Part shown: positions 42,510 through 53,200 of the stretch, piece by piece | Layout: every line of letters starts with the position of its first letter | Position numbering within the stretch: position 1 is the first letter of the stretch | Source of the DNA: Pseudotamlana agarivorans | Lineage (GTDB): Bacteria; Bacteroidota; Bacteroidia; Flavobacteriales; Flavobacteriaceae | DNA length: 64,000 bases | NCBI RefSeq assembly: GCF_001642835.1 | Contig: NZ_LXEI01000003.1 | Location: 124,001 to 188,000, forward strand | Direction: 5' to 3' | The notes under the pieces: generated by a model | The model's database searches: none | The model's input: only the letters and a program-made list of their open reading frames with translations | Told to the model about the DNA's origin: nothing | Made by a program: the position numbers and the translations under genes

Positions 42510-43865
42510 ATGTTAGTTAATAACAAACAATGCCCTTTAAAATATCTTATCTGTTTCTTTTTGTGTTTGCCAGTTTTCATGTTTGGGCAGCATACCATAA
42601 AAGGCACTTTTTTGCCAGCCCAAGATTATAATGTTGTGTTGTTGTATAAAGTGAAGCCAACCATTTCAGAATACATTACAAGCGCTGAAGTTAATAGTGA
42701 AGGCAAGTTTGGTTTTCTGTTAGATTCTACAGCAACCAAAGGTATGTATCGTTTGGTTTATGCCATTCCGCAGGAAGACTTTAATTTCGATATTATTTAC
42801 AACGGAAAGGAAGATATTGAGTTGAAATTTAACTCCGAAACTGGTGTGAAATTCACAAAATCTTCCGAAAATAAAATGTTAGCGTCTTATCATAATAGCA
42901 TGTCGGCCGTAGTACATAGTATTAGTAACTATTATGCCAGTGAAAAGAAAGATACCACCGCGCTAAAAGGAATTTATAAAGCCCAAGGTCAGGCGCAATT
43001 AAGTTATGAAAAAGCGGCTTCTGGCACCTTAGCACTTCAGTTTATAAAAGCCAATAAACCTTATATTCCTACCAAAGCCTTATCAGCTCAAAACTATATC
43101 GCGAAGCTTAAAACGCATTATTTTGATTATGTCGATTTTACTAATCCAACCCTTCAAAGTTCTGCTTTTTTAGAAGAAAAAATGCTGAGTTATGTGTTTG
43201 GAATGACGTCTAAAGATTTAAATGAAGTCGATAACTATAAAGCCAATATCGACGTGGTTTACAAGGCCATGGCAAAAGCACCTAACGAAGTTAAGCGTAT
43301 GCTTTTACTAGATTTATGGCAAGAAATGGTCGATTTAAAACAGGAGGAAATAGCAAATTATATTTCAGACAAATATTTACGCGATATAGGCCTAGCTTTA
43401 GAAGATCACGAACTTGTAAATGCGCTCAACGCTTACAAACGTGTTTCCCTTGGAAATAAGGCACCCGATTTTGAGCTTTCGGTAACCGAAAACGGAAAAA
43501 AAGTCAACAAAAAATTAAGTCAGTTAAACCTTGCCAAACAATACATTTTGGTGTTTTGGAACAGCTCTTGTTCGCACTGTTTAGATGAAATTCCACAGTT
43601 AAAAACTTTTGTAAATGGTTTAGGGAAAGGTGAAGTAAAAGTGATAGCCATAGGTATTGAAGCCGATGAAGAAATAGAAGATTGGAAAAAAGAAATTAAA
43701 AAATATCCAGAATTCATAAATGTTCTTGGTTCAGGGAAATGGGGTAGCAAAATTGCTGAAACCTATGGTATTGTTGAAACCCCAACTTACTTCATTTTAA
43801 ATGCTCAAAAAGAAATTATCGAAAAGCCAGACCAGTTAGATGATTTGGTTGAATTCTTTGAGTAG
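42510..43865 (+). CDS. TlpA-like thioredoxin with DUF4369-type N-domain
   Basis: The 451-aa exported protein has a signal peptide ending near FMFGQHTIKG. The N-terminal beta domain (about 25-115) is of the DUF4369 type, a helical linker follows, and a C-terminal thioredoxin fold (about 315-445) has the redox motif WNSSCSHCLDEIP (C354, C357). It probably reduces disulfides or maintains cytochrome biogenesis in the periplasm. It is 38 bases after mfd. The C-terminal cis-proline is in VETPTYFIL. Confidence 0.85.
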   Translation: MLVNNKQCPLKYLICFFLCLPVFMFGQHTIKGTFLPAQDYNVVLLYKVKPTISEYITSAEVNSEGKFGFLLDSTATKGMYRLVYAIPQEDFNFDIIYNGKEDIELKFNSETGVKFTKSSENKMLASYHNSMSAVVHSISNYYASEKKDTTALKGIYKAQGQAQLSYEKAASGTLALQFIKANKPYIPTKALSAQNYIAKLKTHYFDYVDFTNPTLQSSAFLEEKMLSYVFGMTSKDLNEVDNYKANIDVVYKAMAKAPNEVKRMLLLDLWQEMVDLKQEEIANYISDKYLRDIGLALEDHELVNALNAYKRVSLGNKAPDFELSVTENGKKVNKKLSQLNLAKQYILVFWNSSCSHCLDEIPQLKTFVNGLGKGEVKVIAIGIEADEEIEDWKKEIKKYPEFINVLGSGKWGSKIAETYGIVETPTYFILNAQKEIIEKPDQLDDLVEFFE

Positions 43866-44540
43866 TTATTCTCACTAAGAGCGATGTTTGTCATCCTGAG
43901 CTTGTCGAAGGACAATTGTTAGTAGAAGTCAAAAATTAAAGTTAGAAGTTAACAGCAATTGTCATACCCGTACCTCGATAACCCGTCATTCAGCGTGTAA
44001 ACTAAATAGCAAGCTCAATATCCCCTAGAGGGGATTATAGGGGTGTTCAATTTATTCTTTTTAAAGGTTAAAAACCCTACAGATACAGCACATTATTACA
44101 ACTACTCGTGTGAAATGAACGGCTCATCTTAATATTTTTATCGTATTACTTTTTTGTTGTAACTTGGAAGTTAACAAGTTATAGTATGAGCTGTTTTTAT
44201 TACAGGCTTTACTTTTAGGCCATAATTGTAAGAGGTTTACTATTGGTTATGTTGAGAATATCGCGTTTTATTGAATATCATAACCATGTTAATAGCGTAG
44301 TTAATGAGAGAAAATATATATTTGTTATGAAAAATGGCACAGATGACTTTAATAGTAATTTAATTAAAGCATAGTATTTTTATCAGTTTTAAAACGCTGC
44401 TCTGCTTTAGCTTAAATTACTAATAGTATGAGGTTATTTTTTTAAATGTGACCTAAAACAAAACAAATATTAAAAGATTAGAAATAGCTTAATACATCAC
44501 AAATTTTTAAACAACCAACAACCATTAATACCCTCAAATC
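43866..44540. repeat. Intergenic region with dispersed repeats and the leader of the giant adhesin gene
   Basis: The segment GTCATCCTGAGCTTGTCGAA then GGAC (43890-43913) is a widespread REP-like palindromic repeat. CCCCTAGAGGGGATTATAGG (44023-44042) is a short repeat also seen near 14.0 and 60.7 kb. From about 44440 the sequence (AATGTGACCTAAAACAAAAC) matches the leader of the second adhesin gene at about 50100. No gene is visible. Confidence 0.6.
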
Positions 44541-47500
44541 ATGAAAACGACTTCCCCCACTAAGTTTTTGATTTTATTTTTTTTAGTGTTAACCACTCAT
44601 TTTGCCGTGCAAGCTCAAATAAATTTTGACACACCTGGTCCCCATTCATATCCGGTTCCTGCTTCAGGTGTAGCTGCTATAAAAGTGGAAGTTTGGGGAG
44701 CAGGAGGTGCAGGTGCTAATACCTCTAGTAATAGTTATGGTGCAGGCGGCGGTGGCGGTGCTTATGCTACTCGAACCTTAGCTGTAACTCCTGGACAGAC
44801 GTTTAATGTTGTTGTAGGCGCAGGAGGTAACGGGTCAAGTACTGCTACAGCAGCGGCAAGAAACGGTGGCGTTTCTGAGTTTGATACTACTGGTGGTGTT
44901 CATTATGTTATAGCAGCTGGAGGTAAAGGAGCTTTGGCTTCTGGTTTAGCAGGGGGTGAAGGTGGTTTGGCTTCAGCTTCAGGAGGTCACCTTAAGCTCA
45001 GTGGAGGTAATGGCGGTGACGGTGCGACTAGTGGAGCTATGCTTTCTGGCGGCGGCGGCGGTGCAGGTGGTACAAATGGCGCCGGTGGTGCTGGGGCGAG
45101 TGCTTCAAATGGTGGTGCCGGCGGTGTAGCTAATGCCGGGGATGCGAGTACACCTAGTGGTAATGGTGGTAATGGGGTTCATGCAACTGGTCAGGGTTAT
45201 GCAGGTTTAGATTACGGCGGCGGCGGTGCTGGTGGCGCCGGTGCAAACCAAAATGGAGGAAATGGTGCCCCTGGATTGGTAAGGATTACTGAGTTAGCTT
45301 CATCGGTTCCAGAAATACGTATATCAGGATTAGGTATTAAAATCAATTCTGGTAATACACCCACTACTACCGATAATACCGATTTCGGAATTGGTTTTGT
45401 CGGGCAAGATGTAGAACGAGTTTTTACCATCTCAAATATGGGGTCAGCTACTTTGGATAATATTAGTTTTACGCATGGGTCAGGAGACTCCGAATTTCGC
45501 GTAAAAAGTTCTTCAAGTACTCCCTTGCCTGATGGAACTAACACAACTTTTACTTTACTATTTAATCCTTCGCGTGATGGGGTATTTAATGCAGTCATAT
45601 ATATTCAAACTAATGATCCAAATTTGCCCCAATTTGAACTTCATGTTACAGGTGTAGGTAGATACGTTTATTACGATAGCGATGGCGACGGGGTTAAAGA
45701 TAATATCGATTTAGACGATGATAACGATGGAATTTATGATACCGAAGAAGAAAAGGCTTGTCCACCAGGAACCATATGCGATACCGACGGCGATGGTGTG
45801 CCCGATGTATACGATCTCGATAGCGATAACGACGGGATTCCCGATGTGGTGGAAGCCGGTTTAGGAGCGGATAGCGATGGTACAGGTGTTTTACAAGGTA
45901 GTGCAGATGCCGATGGGTTAATGACTAATGCTGGAGTAACGCCATTAGATTCTGATAACGATGGCATTCCCGATTACCGCGATTTAGACTCCGATAACGA
46001 TGGTGTTTTTGATGTGGATGAATATGGTATAGGAAACCAGAATGATCCTGCTTTCCAGAACGGGGACGGCGATATTTCAGGCGATGGGGTAGGTGATGGT
46101 CCAGAAAGTGAAACTTTTAGAGAACAAGATCTCGATAATAATAGTATGCCCGATGCCGTTGGTTTTGGTGATGGGATTTTGGATATTTTCGATTTCCATA
46201 CGGCAACTACTAATCAGGATTATACCAATTCCTACGGAAATGTTGATCAAGGTACTGCCTCACCTTATGAATTAGATACCGATAATGATGGGTTCGCCGA
46301 TTATCGTGACCCAGTAACAGGGAGTGTAAACGATTTTACTAAAATAGAAATATTAGATCCAGCACTTTTTGACCTAAATACAGGCGTTTTACTAGATGGT
46401 ACCGATGCCGATGGCGATGGAATTATGGATTCCCGAGATGGAGACGCAACTGTTTTTGGCTCGCCAAGAAATTTAAACGATAGCTATAGTCTCTATTTTG
46501 ATGGCCGTAACGATTATGTGGAAGAACCTGAGTTTTTAAATGGTATTGATGAAGGGACTATGATGTGTTGGGTGAAATTAGATGTCGGGGTGAATGATGC
46601 TGAGTTTATTGTGGGACAAGAAAATATTAACTTCGCTTATAGAGCTGGTCGTATAATAGCAGATGTAAATGGTACTGAGTTAGTTGGTATTACTCAAAAT
46701 CATAATGGAAAGTGGATGCATTTAGCGCTTACTTATTCGGTTTCTATTAATAAAAGTGTCTTTTATGTAAATGGAGAACATGTAGGAGACAATTCTGCAA
46801 GTGGGTTAAACAGTTTAGGAACGGGATTTTTAATAGGTCGTACACCAGCTGGTCTAAGTAGTTTTTTCCAAGGCGAAATAGACGAAGTCCGTGTGTTCAA
46901 TAGAGCCCTCACTGAAACCGAGGTAAAACGCATGGTGTACCAAGAGTTGGACGATACAAACAAATTTAATCGTGGGAAAATTATTCCTTTAGAGATAGCC
47001 TCAGATTTTGAAACTAGCTTAATTCGCTATTACAAAATGGATCATTATGAGGACGATAAATTAATTGATATTTCTGGTGGAAACCCTACAGGAGCAACGA
47101 TTTACAACGCTAAAGATATCTTGTTTCAAACAGCACCGCTACCTTATGTGACGGCTATGGATGGAGATTGGACCAATGAAGCTGTATGGAAACATGGCGA
47201 TGTATGGGATATAAGCGACAAAAAAGATAACCCTGATGATGCGGCTATAATTCAGGTGAATCATCATATAGAAACCAGCGAGACTGAAGGGACACTTGGT
47301 ATTATATTGCCTTTTGGTACAAAAATAACGGTAAATAACCCTAAAGGCTTGTATAATAATTGGTATACCAAATTAGATGGCATACTAGATATCGAGGGTG
47401 AATCTCAATTTATACAAACTGAAGAAAGTGTTTTAGATGTTAACAGTGGAGGTTATTTAGAAATAGACCAACAAGGCACAAAAGATTTATATACTTATAA

Positions 47501-49067
47501 TTATTGGGGTTCACCTGTAGGTAAACGAATTTTAGGTTCTATAAATAATAGTTTTATATTAACCGATGTCCTTTACGATGGTACAATTGCATCAAATACT
47601 TCTAAAGATAAAGTCCTTTTTACCAGCTCGGGTTATAATGGGAGCCCAGGAACACCCATTACCCTTGCCAATTATTGGATAGATAAATTTGTTAATGGCC
47701 AAGCCGATAACTATTATGCTTGGCATCGTATAGGTAGTACGGGTACCATAGATGTAGGTGAAGGCTTTACCATGAAAGGTTCTGATAATACAGCAACCTC
47801 TTTTAACGAAACACAAAACTATTCGTTTCGAGGAAAGCCTAATAATGGTGATATTACATTAACCGTCTCTGCAGGTAACCAATATTTGATAGGAAATCCT
47901 TATCCTTCGGCTATTGATGCTAGAGCTTTTATTTTGGATAATATTACTAGTGCTAATTCTGACCCAAATGGTGGAGCACCTGGTACAAACTCCAAAAACG
48001 TGATAAATGGGGCCTTATATTTTTGGGATCATTTTGCTAATAAAACCCATACGTTACGAGAGTATGAAGGTGGATATGCGGTTTATAATCTAATGGGGGA
48101 TACTTATGCAGTATCCGATGATCCATTAATTAATGCTTCCGGTAATTATACTGGCAAAACACCAGGACGATTTATTCCTGTTGCACAAGGCTTTTTTGTC
48201 TCGGCGACTTTAGATTCTGATTTGACAGGTGGACCTATAGATCCTACTTTATCTGGTGCCATTGAAGGTGGTGATATTATCTTTAAAAATAGTCAGCGTG
48301 TTTTTGAGACCGAATTTGGAGGAAATTCAGTATTCTTTAAAGAAGGGACTACTAAAAAATCGGCGCAAACCACATCAGCAAATACAGACACTAGAGAAAA
48401 AATTAAACTGCGTTTTGAATCATCAACAGGTGTTAACCGCCAGTTGCTCGTAGGTGTCGATAGTTTGGCGTCAAGCGGATTTAATATCGGTTACGATGCG
48501 CCGTTAATTGAAGATTTTAGCGAAGACATGTATTGGTATTTCTTAAATAGCAAATTTATTATTCAAGGTACCGATAGCTTTGATGAATCGGTGGTGTTAC
48601 CGTTGGGTGTTAAAGTGGCTCACCAAGGCTTGGTAAGTATCAGTATCGATAGCTTACAAAATATTGATGTCGCTAAAAACATCTATCTGCATGATAAAGT
48701 GAAAGATGTGTACCATGATATGCGCGTTTCAGATTATGAGGTGAACCTTAGTGCAGGTGAATATTTAGACCGCTTTGCACTCACCTTCTCGAAGCAGGGT
48801 GTATTGGCTACTCAAGAGGAGTTAGAAGCAAACTTTGGTATTACCTATGTTAATAATGAAAAGGCTTTAATTATCAAAAATCCTAAAAACATGGCGGTAC
48901 AGTCGGTGGCTGTGTATTCTAGTTTAGGACAGTTAATACACCGTTTTAATGAGGAAGATGATGATGCTCGAATTGTAAAATCTTTGAACAATTTGAGTCA
49001 GGGTGCCTATCTTGTAAAAGTGAGTACAGAGCAAGGTGTCGTAGCCAAAATGATTGTGGTGAATTAG
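44541..49067 (+). CDS. Giant T9SS-secreted surface protein, copy A
   Basis: The 1508-aa protein has a signal peptide (ends AVQAQ). A Gly-rich domain (about 45-245) opens with IKVEVWGAGGAGAN. An ASH/choice-of-anchor-type beta domain (about 255-375) is followed by calcium-binding TSP3-like repeats (DSDGDGV/DSDNDGI, about 378-560) and a LamG/concanavalin domain (about 645-795, YFDGRNDYVEE and GEIDEVRVFNRAL). A long beta-rich region (800-1420) leads to a C-terminal T9SS type A sorting signal (YSSLGQLIH to KMIVVN). It is exported by T9SS and anchored at or released from the surface, likely as an adhesin or glycan-binding protein. It is the left member of a tandem duplication. Confidence 0.9.
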   Translation: MKTTSPTKFLILFFLVLTTHFAVQAQINFDTPGPHSYPVPASGVAAIKVEVWGAGGAGANTSSNSYGAGGGGGAYATRTLAVTPGQTFNVVVGAGGNGSSTATAAARNGGVSEFDTTGGVHYVIAAGGKGALASGLAGGEGGLASASGGHLKLSGGNGGDGATSGAMLSGGGGGAGGTNGAGGAGASASNGGAGGVANAGDASTPSGNGGNGVHATGQGYAGLDYGGGGAGGAGANQNGGNGAPGLVRITELASSVPEIRISGLGIKINSGNTPTTTDNTDFGIGFVGQDVERVFTISNMGSATLDNISFTHGSGDSEFRVKSSSSTPLPDGTNTTFTLLFNPSRDGVFNAVIYIQTNDPNLPQFELHVTGVGRYVYYDSDGDGVKDNIDLDDDNDGIYDTEEEKACPPGTICDTDGDGVPDVYDLDSDNDGIPDVVEAGLGADSDGTGVLQGSADADGLMTNAGVTPLDSDNDGIPDYRDLDSDNDGVFDVDEYGIGNQNDPAFQNGDGDISGDGVGDGPESETFREQDLDNNSMPDAVGFGDGILDIFDFHTATTNQDYTNSYGNVDQGTASPYELDTDNDGFADYRDPVTGSVNDFTKIEILDPALFDLNTGVLLDGTDADGDGIMDSRDGDATVFGSPRNLNDSYSLYFDGRNDYVEEPEFLNGIDEGTMMCWVKLDVGVNDAEFIVGQENINFAYRAGRIIADVNGTELVGITQNHNGKWMHLALTYSVSINKSVFYVNGEHVGDNSASGLNSLGTGFLIGRTPAGLSSFFQGEIDEVRVFNRALTETEVKRMVYQELDDTNKFNRGKIIPLEIASDFETSLIRYYKMDHYEDDKLIDISGGNPTGATIYNAKDILFQTAPLPYVTAMDGDWTNEAVWKHGDVWDISDKKDNPDDAAIIQVNHHIETSETEGTLGIILPFGTKITVNNPKGLYNNWYTKLDGILDIEGESQFIQTEESVLDVNSGGYLEIDQQGTKDLYTYNYWGSPVGKRILGSINNSFILTDVLYDGTIASNTSKDKVLFTSSGYNGSPGTPITLANYWIDKFVNGQADNYYAWHRIGSTGTIDVGEGFTMKGSDNTATSFNETQNYSFRGKPNNGDITLTVSAGNQYLIGNPYPSAIDARAFILDNITSANSDPNGGAPGTNSKNVINGALYFWDHFANKTHTLREYEGGYAVYNLMGDTYAVSDDPLINASGNYTGKTPGRFIPVAQGFFVSATLDSDLTGGPIDPTLSGAIEGGDIIFKNSQRVFETEFGGNSVFFKEGTTKKSAQTTSANTDTREKIKLRFESSTGVNRQLLVGVDSLASSGFNIGYDAPLIEDFSEDMYWYFLNSKFIIQGTDSFDESVVLPLGVKVAHQGLVSISIDSLQNIDVAKNIYLHDKVKDVYHDMRVSDYEVNLSAGEYLDRFALTFSKQGVLATQEELEANFGITYVNNEKALIIKNPKNMAVQSVAVYSSLGQLIHRFNEEDDDARIVKSLNNLSQGAYLVKVSTEQGVVAKMIVVN

Positions 49068-50210
49068 AAAGTGTTTAATTTAAGCTACAAAGCTACAAAG
49101 TTACAGAGTTAAAAAGACCCTTCAAATTTTTGAAAGCTGAAGGGTCTTATGTATTTATATCTTTGCGTATCTCTCAGCGAAATAGAATCATTTGTAGTTG
49201 GTGTTTTAGAGTTAGAAAGTCACAAGGCTTCAAAGATATTAACAGATTCTTCAGTCGTACTTCCTTCTGAATGATAATCAAAGCAAACTATTCGCCTTTG
49301 TGTCCCTCTGTGAGTCTCTGTGAATCTCTGAGTAATAATGATATCTGAAATTAAGTTTCAGAGTTTCAAAGCGGCAAAGTTTCAACATGTTTTATGAAGT
49401 TGGGTGTAGGCTTTTTGCCATAACTTAATCCATTGGTGTAAATTCGTGAAATTCGTGTCTTTTAAATGTATATTTATTGAATGGTGTATTAGTATAAGCG
49501 AGGCGTTTTTCTAACATTGAGCCATTTCAAAGAAAGAAGTAAAGGGTTCCTAAGTAAAACCACCTAGGTACAACTTAAATTTCGCGTTTTTATTAGTAAA
49601 ATAAGTCCATTTAACACTAGTTTTCACCCCAAATCCACTCTTTGAATTAGCATTAAATTACCTATAACTTCTTCAATTTATTCCTTTTTTATTCCAAAAA
49701 CGAATCTTTCCTACATGGTGAAAGCTATTCTATAATAAGTTCGATGTTAAATTTGGCTGCTTGTTTGGTAACTCTTCATTTGTTTTAAGTAACTGTAAAT
49801 AAGTGTTTTGATTTTGTTTTTTTTGGTAAAATGAAATGTTGTATTTTTAATTGACTAGAAATAGTTTTGTTTATGTGTACGATATATCCTAGGTAGTTTT
49901 CAGCGGGAACTAAATTTTTGTAGGACAAATAAAGTGAGAAAACAATGTATTTTTATTGTAGTATAAAAGTATAGTTATTTCTAGTGGTAAACTCAAAAAT
50001 TATATTGCTGTTTTATGAAATTTTAAAGCATTGTTCAGTTTAAGTCTATATCAATAAATGCCTTGGGGTGATGTTTTTTTGTTAATTGTTATTATTAAAA
50101 ATGTGACCTAAAACAGGACCAAAGTTTTATTAAAAATGATTATCAGATTTTAAAACACATCAATTTTAACCAAACAATAAGTAACCATCAACCATAAGTA
50201 TTTACTAATC
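49068..50210. repeat. Intergenic region between the two adhesin genes
   Basis: A terminator hairpin (AGACCCTTCA about 49112, TGAAGGGTCT to 49147) is followed by composite repeats to about 49470: TTCAAAG/TACAAAG runs, a CAGATTCTTCAGTCGTACTTCC unit, CTCTGTGAGTCTCTG runs and a CGTGAAATTCGTG segment. This stretch is a close copy of the sequence after the second adhesin. From 49500 to about 50090 there is AT-rich sequence with no feature seen. The leader of copy B follows. Confidence 0.65.
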
Positions 50211-53200
50211 ATGAAAAACGTTACCCTCACCAAGTCTATTCTTTTTATATTTTTTGTTTTAGTGGCGCATATAGGTTTACAAGCTCAAGCAGTGCATGAT
50301 ATTACTGTAAGTGGTACATATACCGTTCCTTCATCTGGAGTAACGTCTATAAAAGTTGAAGTTTGGGGTGCAGGAGGCGCTGGGGCTAATACGAATAATA
50401 ATAATAATAGAAGGGGGCCAGGTGGTGGTGGTGCTTATGCAAGTAAAACGATAGCTGTAAGCCCTAATGAAACCTTTGATGTTGTTGTGGGAGCAGGAGG
50501 CAACGGGTTAAGTACTGCCTCTTGAACAGCAAGAAACGGTGGCGACTCTTCTTTCAATGTCATACCGTCAGGTGGTCATCATGTTTTGGCAAAAGGGGGG
50601 ATAGGAGCTGTAGAAGGTAATGATCCAGCTACTACTTTAATGGGAGGTTTAGGGGGGGCAGCACTACATTCCATAGGTTTCGTTAAAACTAGTGGTGGTG
50701 CTGGTGGAAATGGAGTGAATAATGGTGCTACCCATTCTGCTGGTGGCGGTGGTGCTGGTGGTCCAAATGGCGCAGGTGGTCATGGGGAGAGTGCTGCAAA
50801 TAGTGCTACCGCTGGTGGTCTAGCTAATAATGGTGTTTCTGGTTCGTCTAGTGGTAATGGTGGTCATGGAGTAACCGCTACTAACCTAGGTACATATGGT
50901 GTTAATTACGGTGGTGGTGGTGCTGGCGGTGGTGGTGCTAGTCAAAATGGAGGAAATGGTGCACCTGGGTTTGTAAGGATCACTGAGATGGCCTCGCCTG
51001 CCCCAGAAATACGTTTAACAGGTTTAGGTCTTGAAATCAATAACAATAATACACCTGCTACAGCTGATAATACTGATTTTGAAATCGCGGATGTAGGATC
51101 AGATGTAACAAGAACTTTTACTATCTATAATGTAGGGTCAGCCGATTTACATCTTACTTTTTCAAATGGATCAGGTGATCCCGAATTAGGTTTAGCAAGT
51201 ATTCCGGGAGCTACAATTACTACGGGATCAAACGAAAGTTTAACAGTACGATTTTCGCCATCAAGTGATGCCGTTTTTAATAATTCAATAATCATAAATA
51301 CTAATGATCCAAATTTACCCGTATTTCAACTAAATGTTACAGGAGAAGGAAGGTATGTTTTTTTCGATAGTGATGGCGATGGTGTTTACGATAATGTCGA
51401 TGAAGACGATGATAATGATGGGATTTTAGATGCTGATGAACAAGGGGCTTGTGCCTCTGGCGGACATATATTAGCAGGAGCTACTTCTGCAAGTTATAAA
51501 CTATTAAACGAAACCTTTGGAACGGGTACAGATAGATCGTCTAGTTTAAGCAATTTGTATAACGCTTCAACGACTTATAGAAATGAAGATGGTACTGGGA
51601 CTAATGGAACTAATCCAGATTTTTCTGATGGGGAATATACCGTGTATCATCAAATAAGTACTTCAAATACTGATCCTGGTCCATCGCCTGGTTGGAATAC
51701 AAGGGGAGATGTTGCTAGTTATTCCTGGTACGCTTGGGGGTTAATTGAAGATCATACTCCAAACGACACTGATGGGAAAATGGCTATTTTTAATGCCGAT
51801 GCCTTTCCGGGAGTTTTTTATGAAGCTGAAATTGTGGGGGTTATTCCAAATGTGCCTATAGATTTTGGGTTTTGGGTAATTAACCTAGATAATAGAGATG
51901 ATGTTATTCTAAGTCATGGAGGGTCTGTAGGTCCTAACGGCTATAGATTATTGCCAGAAGTTAGAGTGGAGTTTCTTGCACTTGATGGTACTGTTTTCGA
52001 TACTTTTGAGCCAGGTGAAATTACACGATGTAACGATGGTTTGTTTCCAGGTGATACTGGGTATAACCTATGTGATGAATCGGTATGGATAGAGTTTACC
52101 CATAATATTACTACTAGTGAAAGTTCATTTATTGTTCGCCTATCAAATATTGGGCCTGGTGGCTCTGGTAACGACCTCGCTATTGACGATATTACCGTAA
52201 ATCAGGCTTTGTGCGATCGTGATGGTGATGGGGTGGCCGATTTATACGACCTAGATAGCGATAACGACGGCATTCCCGATGCTGTTGAAGCAGGTTTAGG
52301 ACAATACACAAGTGGAAATGGTATTTTGAATGGCCCGGTAAACACTTCTAACGGTTTAATGACACATGCCGGAGTAACCCCAGTTGATTCCGATGGCGAT
52401 GGCATTCCTGATTACCTAGACTTAGACTCCGATAACGATGGGGTTTTTGATGTCGATGAGTACGGTGGTGGTAATACTATCGTAACTACTTTCCAACATG
52501 GTGATGGCGATATTTCAGGAAATGGTGTTGGCGATGGCCCAGAAACTGAAAACTTTAGAGAGCGTGACCTCGATGGTGATGGTATTGCCGATGCTGTGGG
52601 CTTTGGTGATGGGATTTTGGATATTTTCGATTTTCATCAAGGTATGTATGGAACGGCTGGGCAAGAGCCTGCTACTACCGTGCCAAATTATCAGGATCCT
52701 ATGTCTGATGGTACGACCTTGGATTATACGAAATTAGATGTTTTAGACCCTAGTCTTTTTGATGCATCAGGAGTGCTTAAAGATAACACTGATGCCGACG
52801 GCGATGGAATTATGGACTCCCGTGATGGCGACAATACCCTTTTTGGTTCGCCACGCGATTATGACGATAGTTATAGCCTCTATTTTGATGGACGAAATGA
52901 TTATGTGGAGGAGCCGGAGTTTTTAAATGGTACTAGTGAAGGGACCATGATGTGCTGGGTTAAAATAGATCCTTCCGCTTCAGGAGCTGAATTTATAATA
53001 GGAGAAGAAGGACTCAATTTTATTTATGCAGGTAATAATATTGATTTATTTGTGAATTCAAATCTTGTAAAAAAAGAGCCGATAGTTAAAGGGGTTTGGG
53101 TGCATTTGGCTTGTACTTACTCAAGTAGTCCAGATGAAGTAAAGTTTTATGTTAATGGAGAGGAAGTCGGAACAGGTACAACCGGAGGAGTTATTTCAAA

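Noticed and set aside
45212-45598. Minus-strand 128-codon frame inside adhesin copy A, rich in Pro and Ser
   Set aside because: It is the shadow of the Gly-rich and beta domains; it has no start context, promoter or recognisable family.
50523-50525. TGA as a selenocysteine codon in adhesin copy B
   Set aside because: The gene family has no selenoprotein features, no hairpin of bSECIS type was seen just after the codon, and copy A has ordinary residues there.
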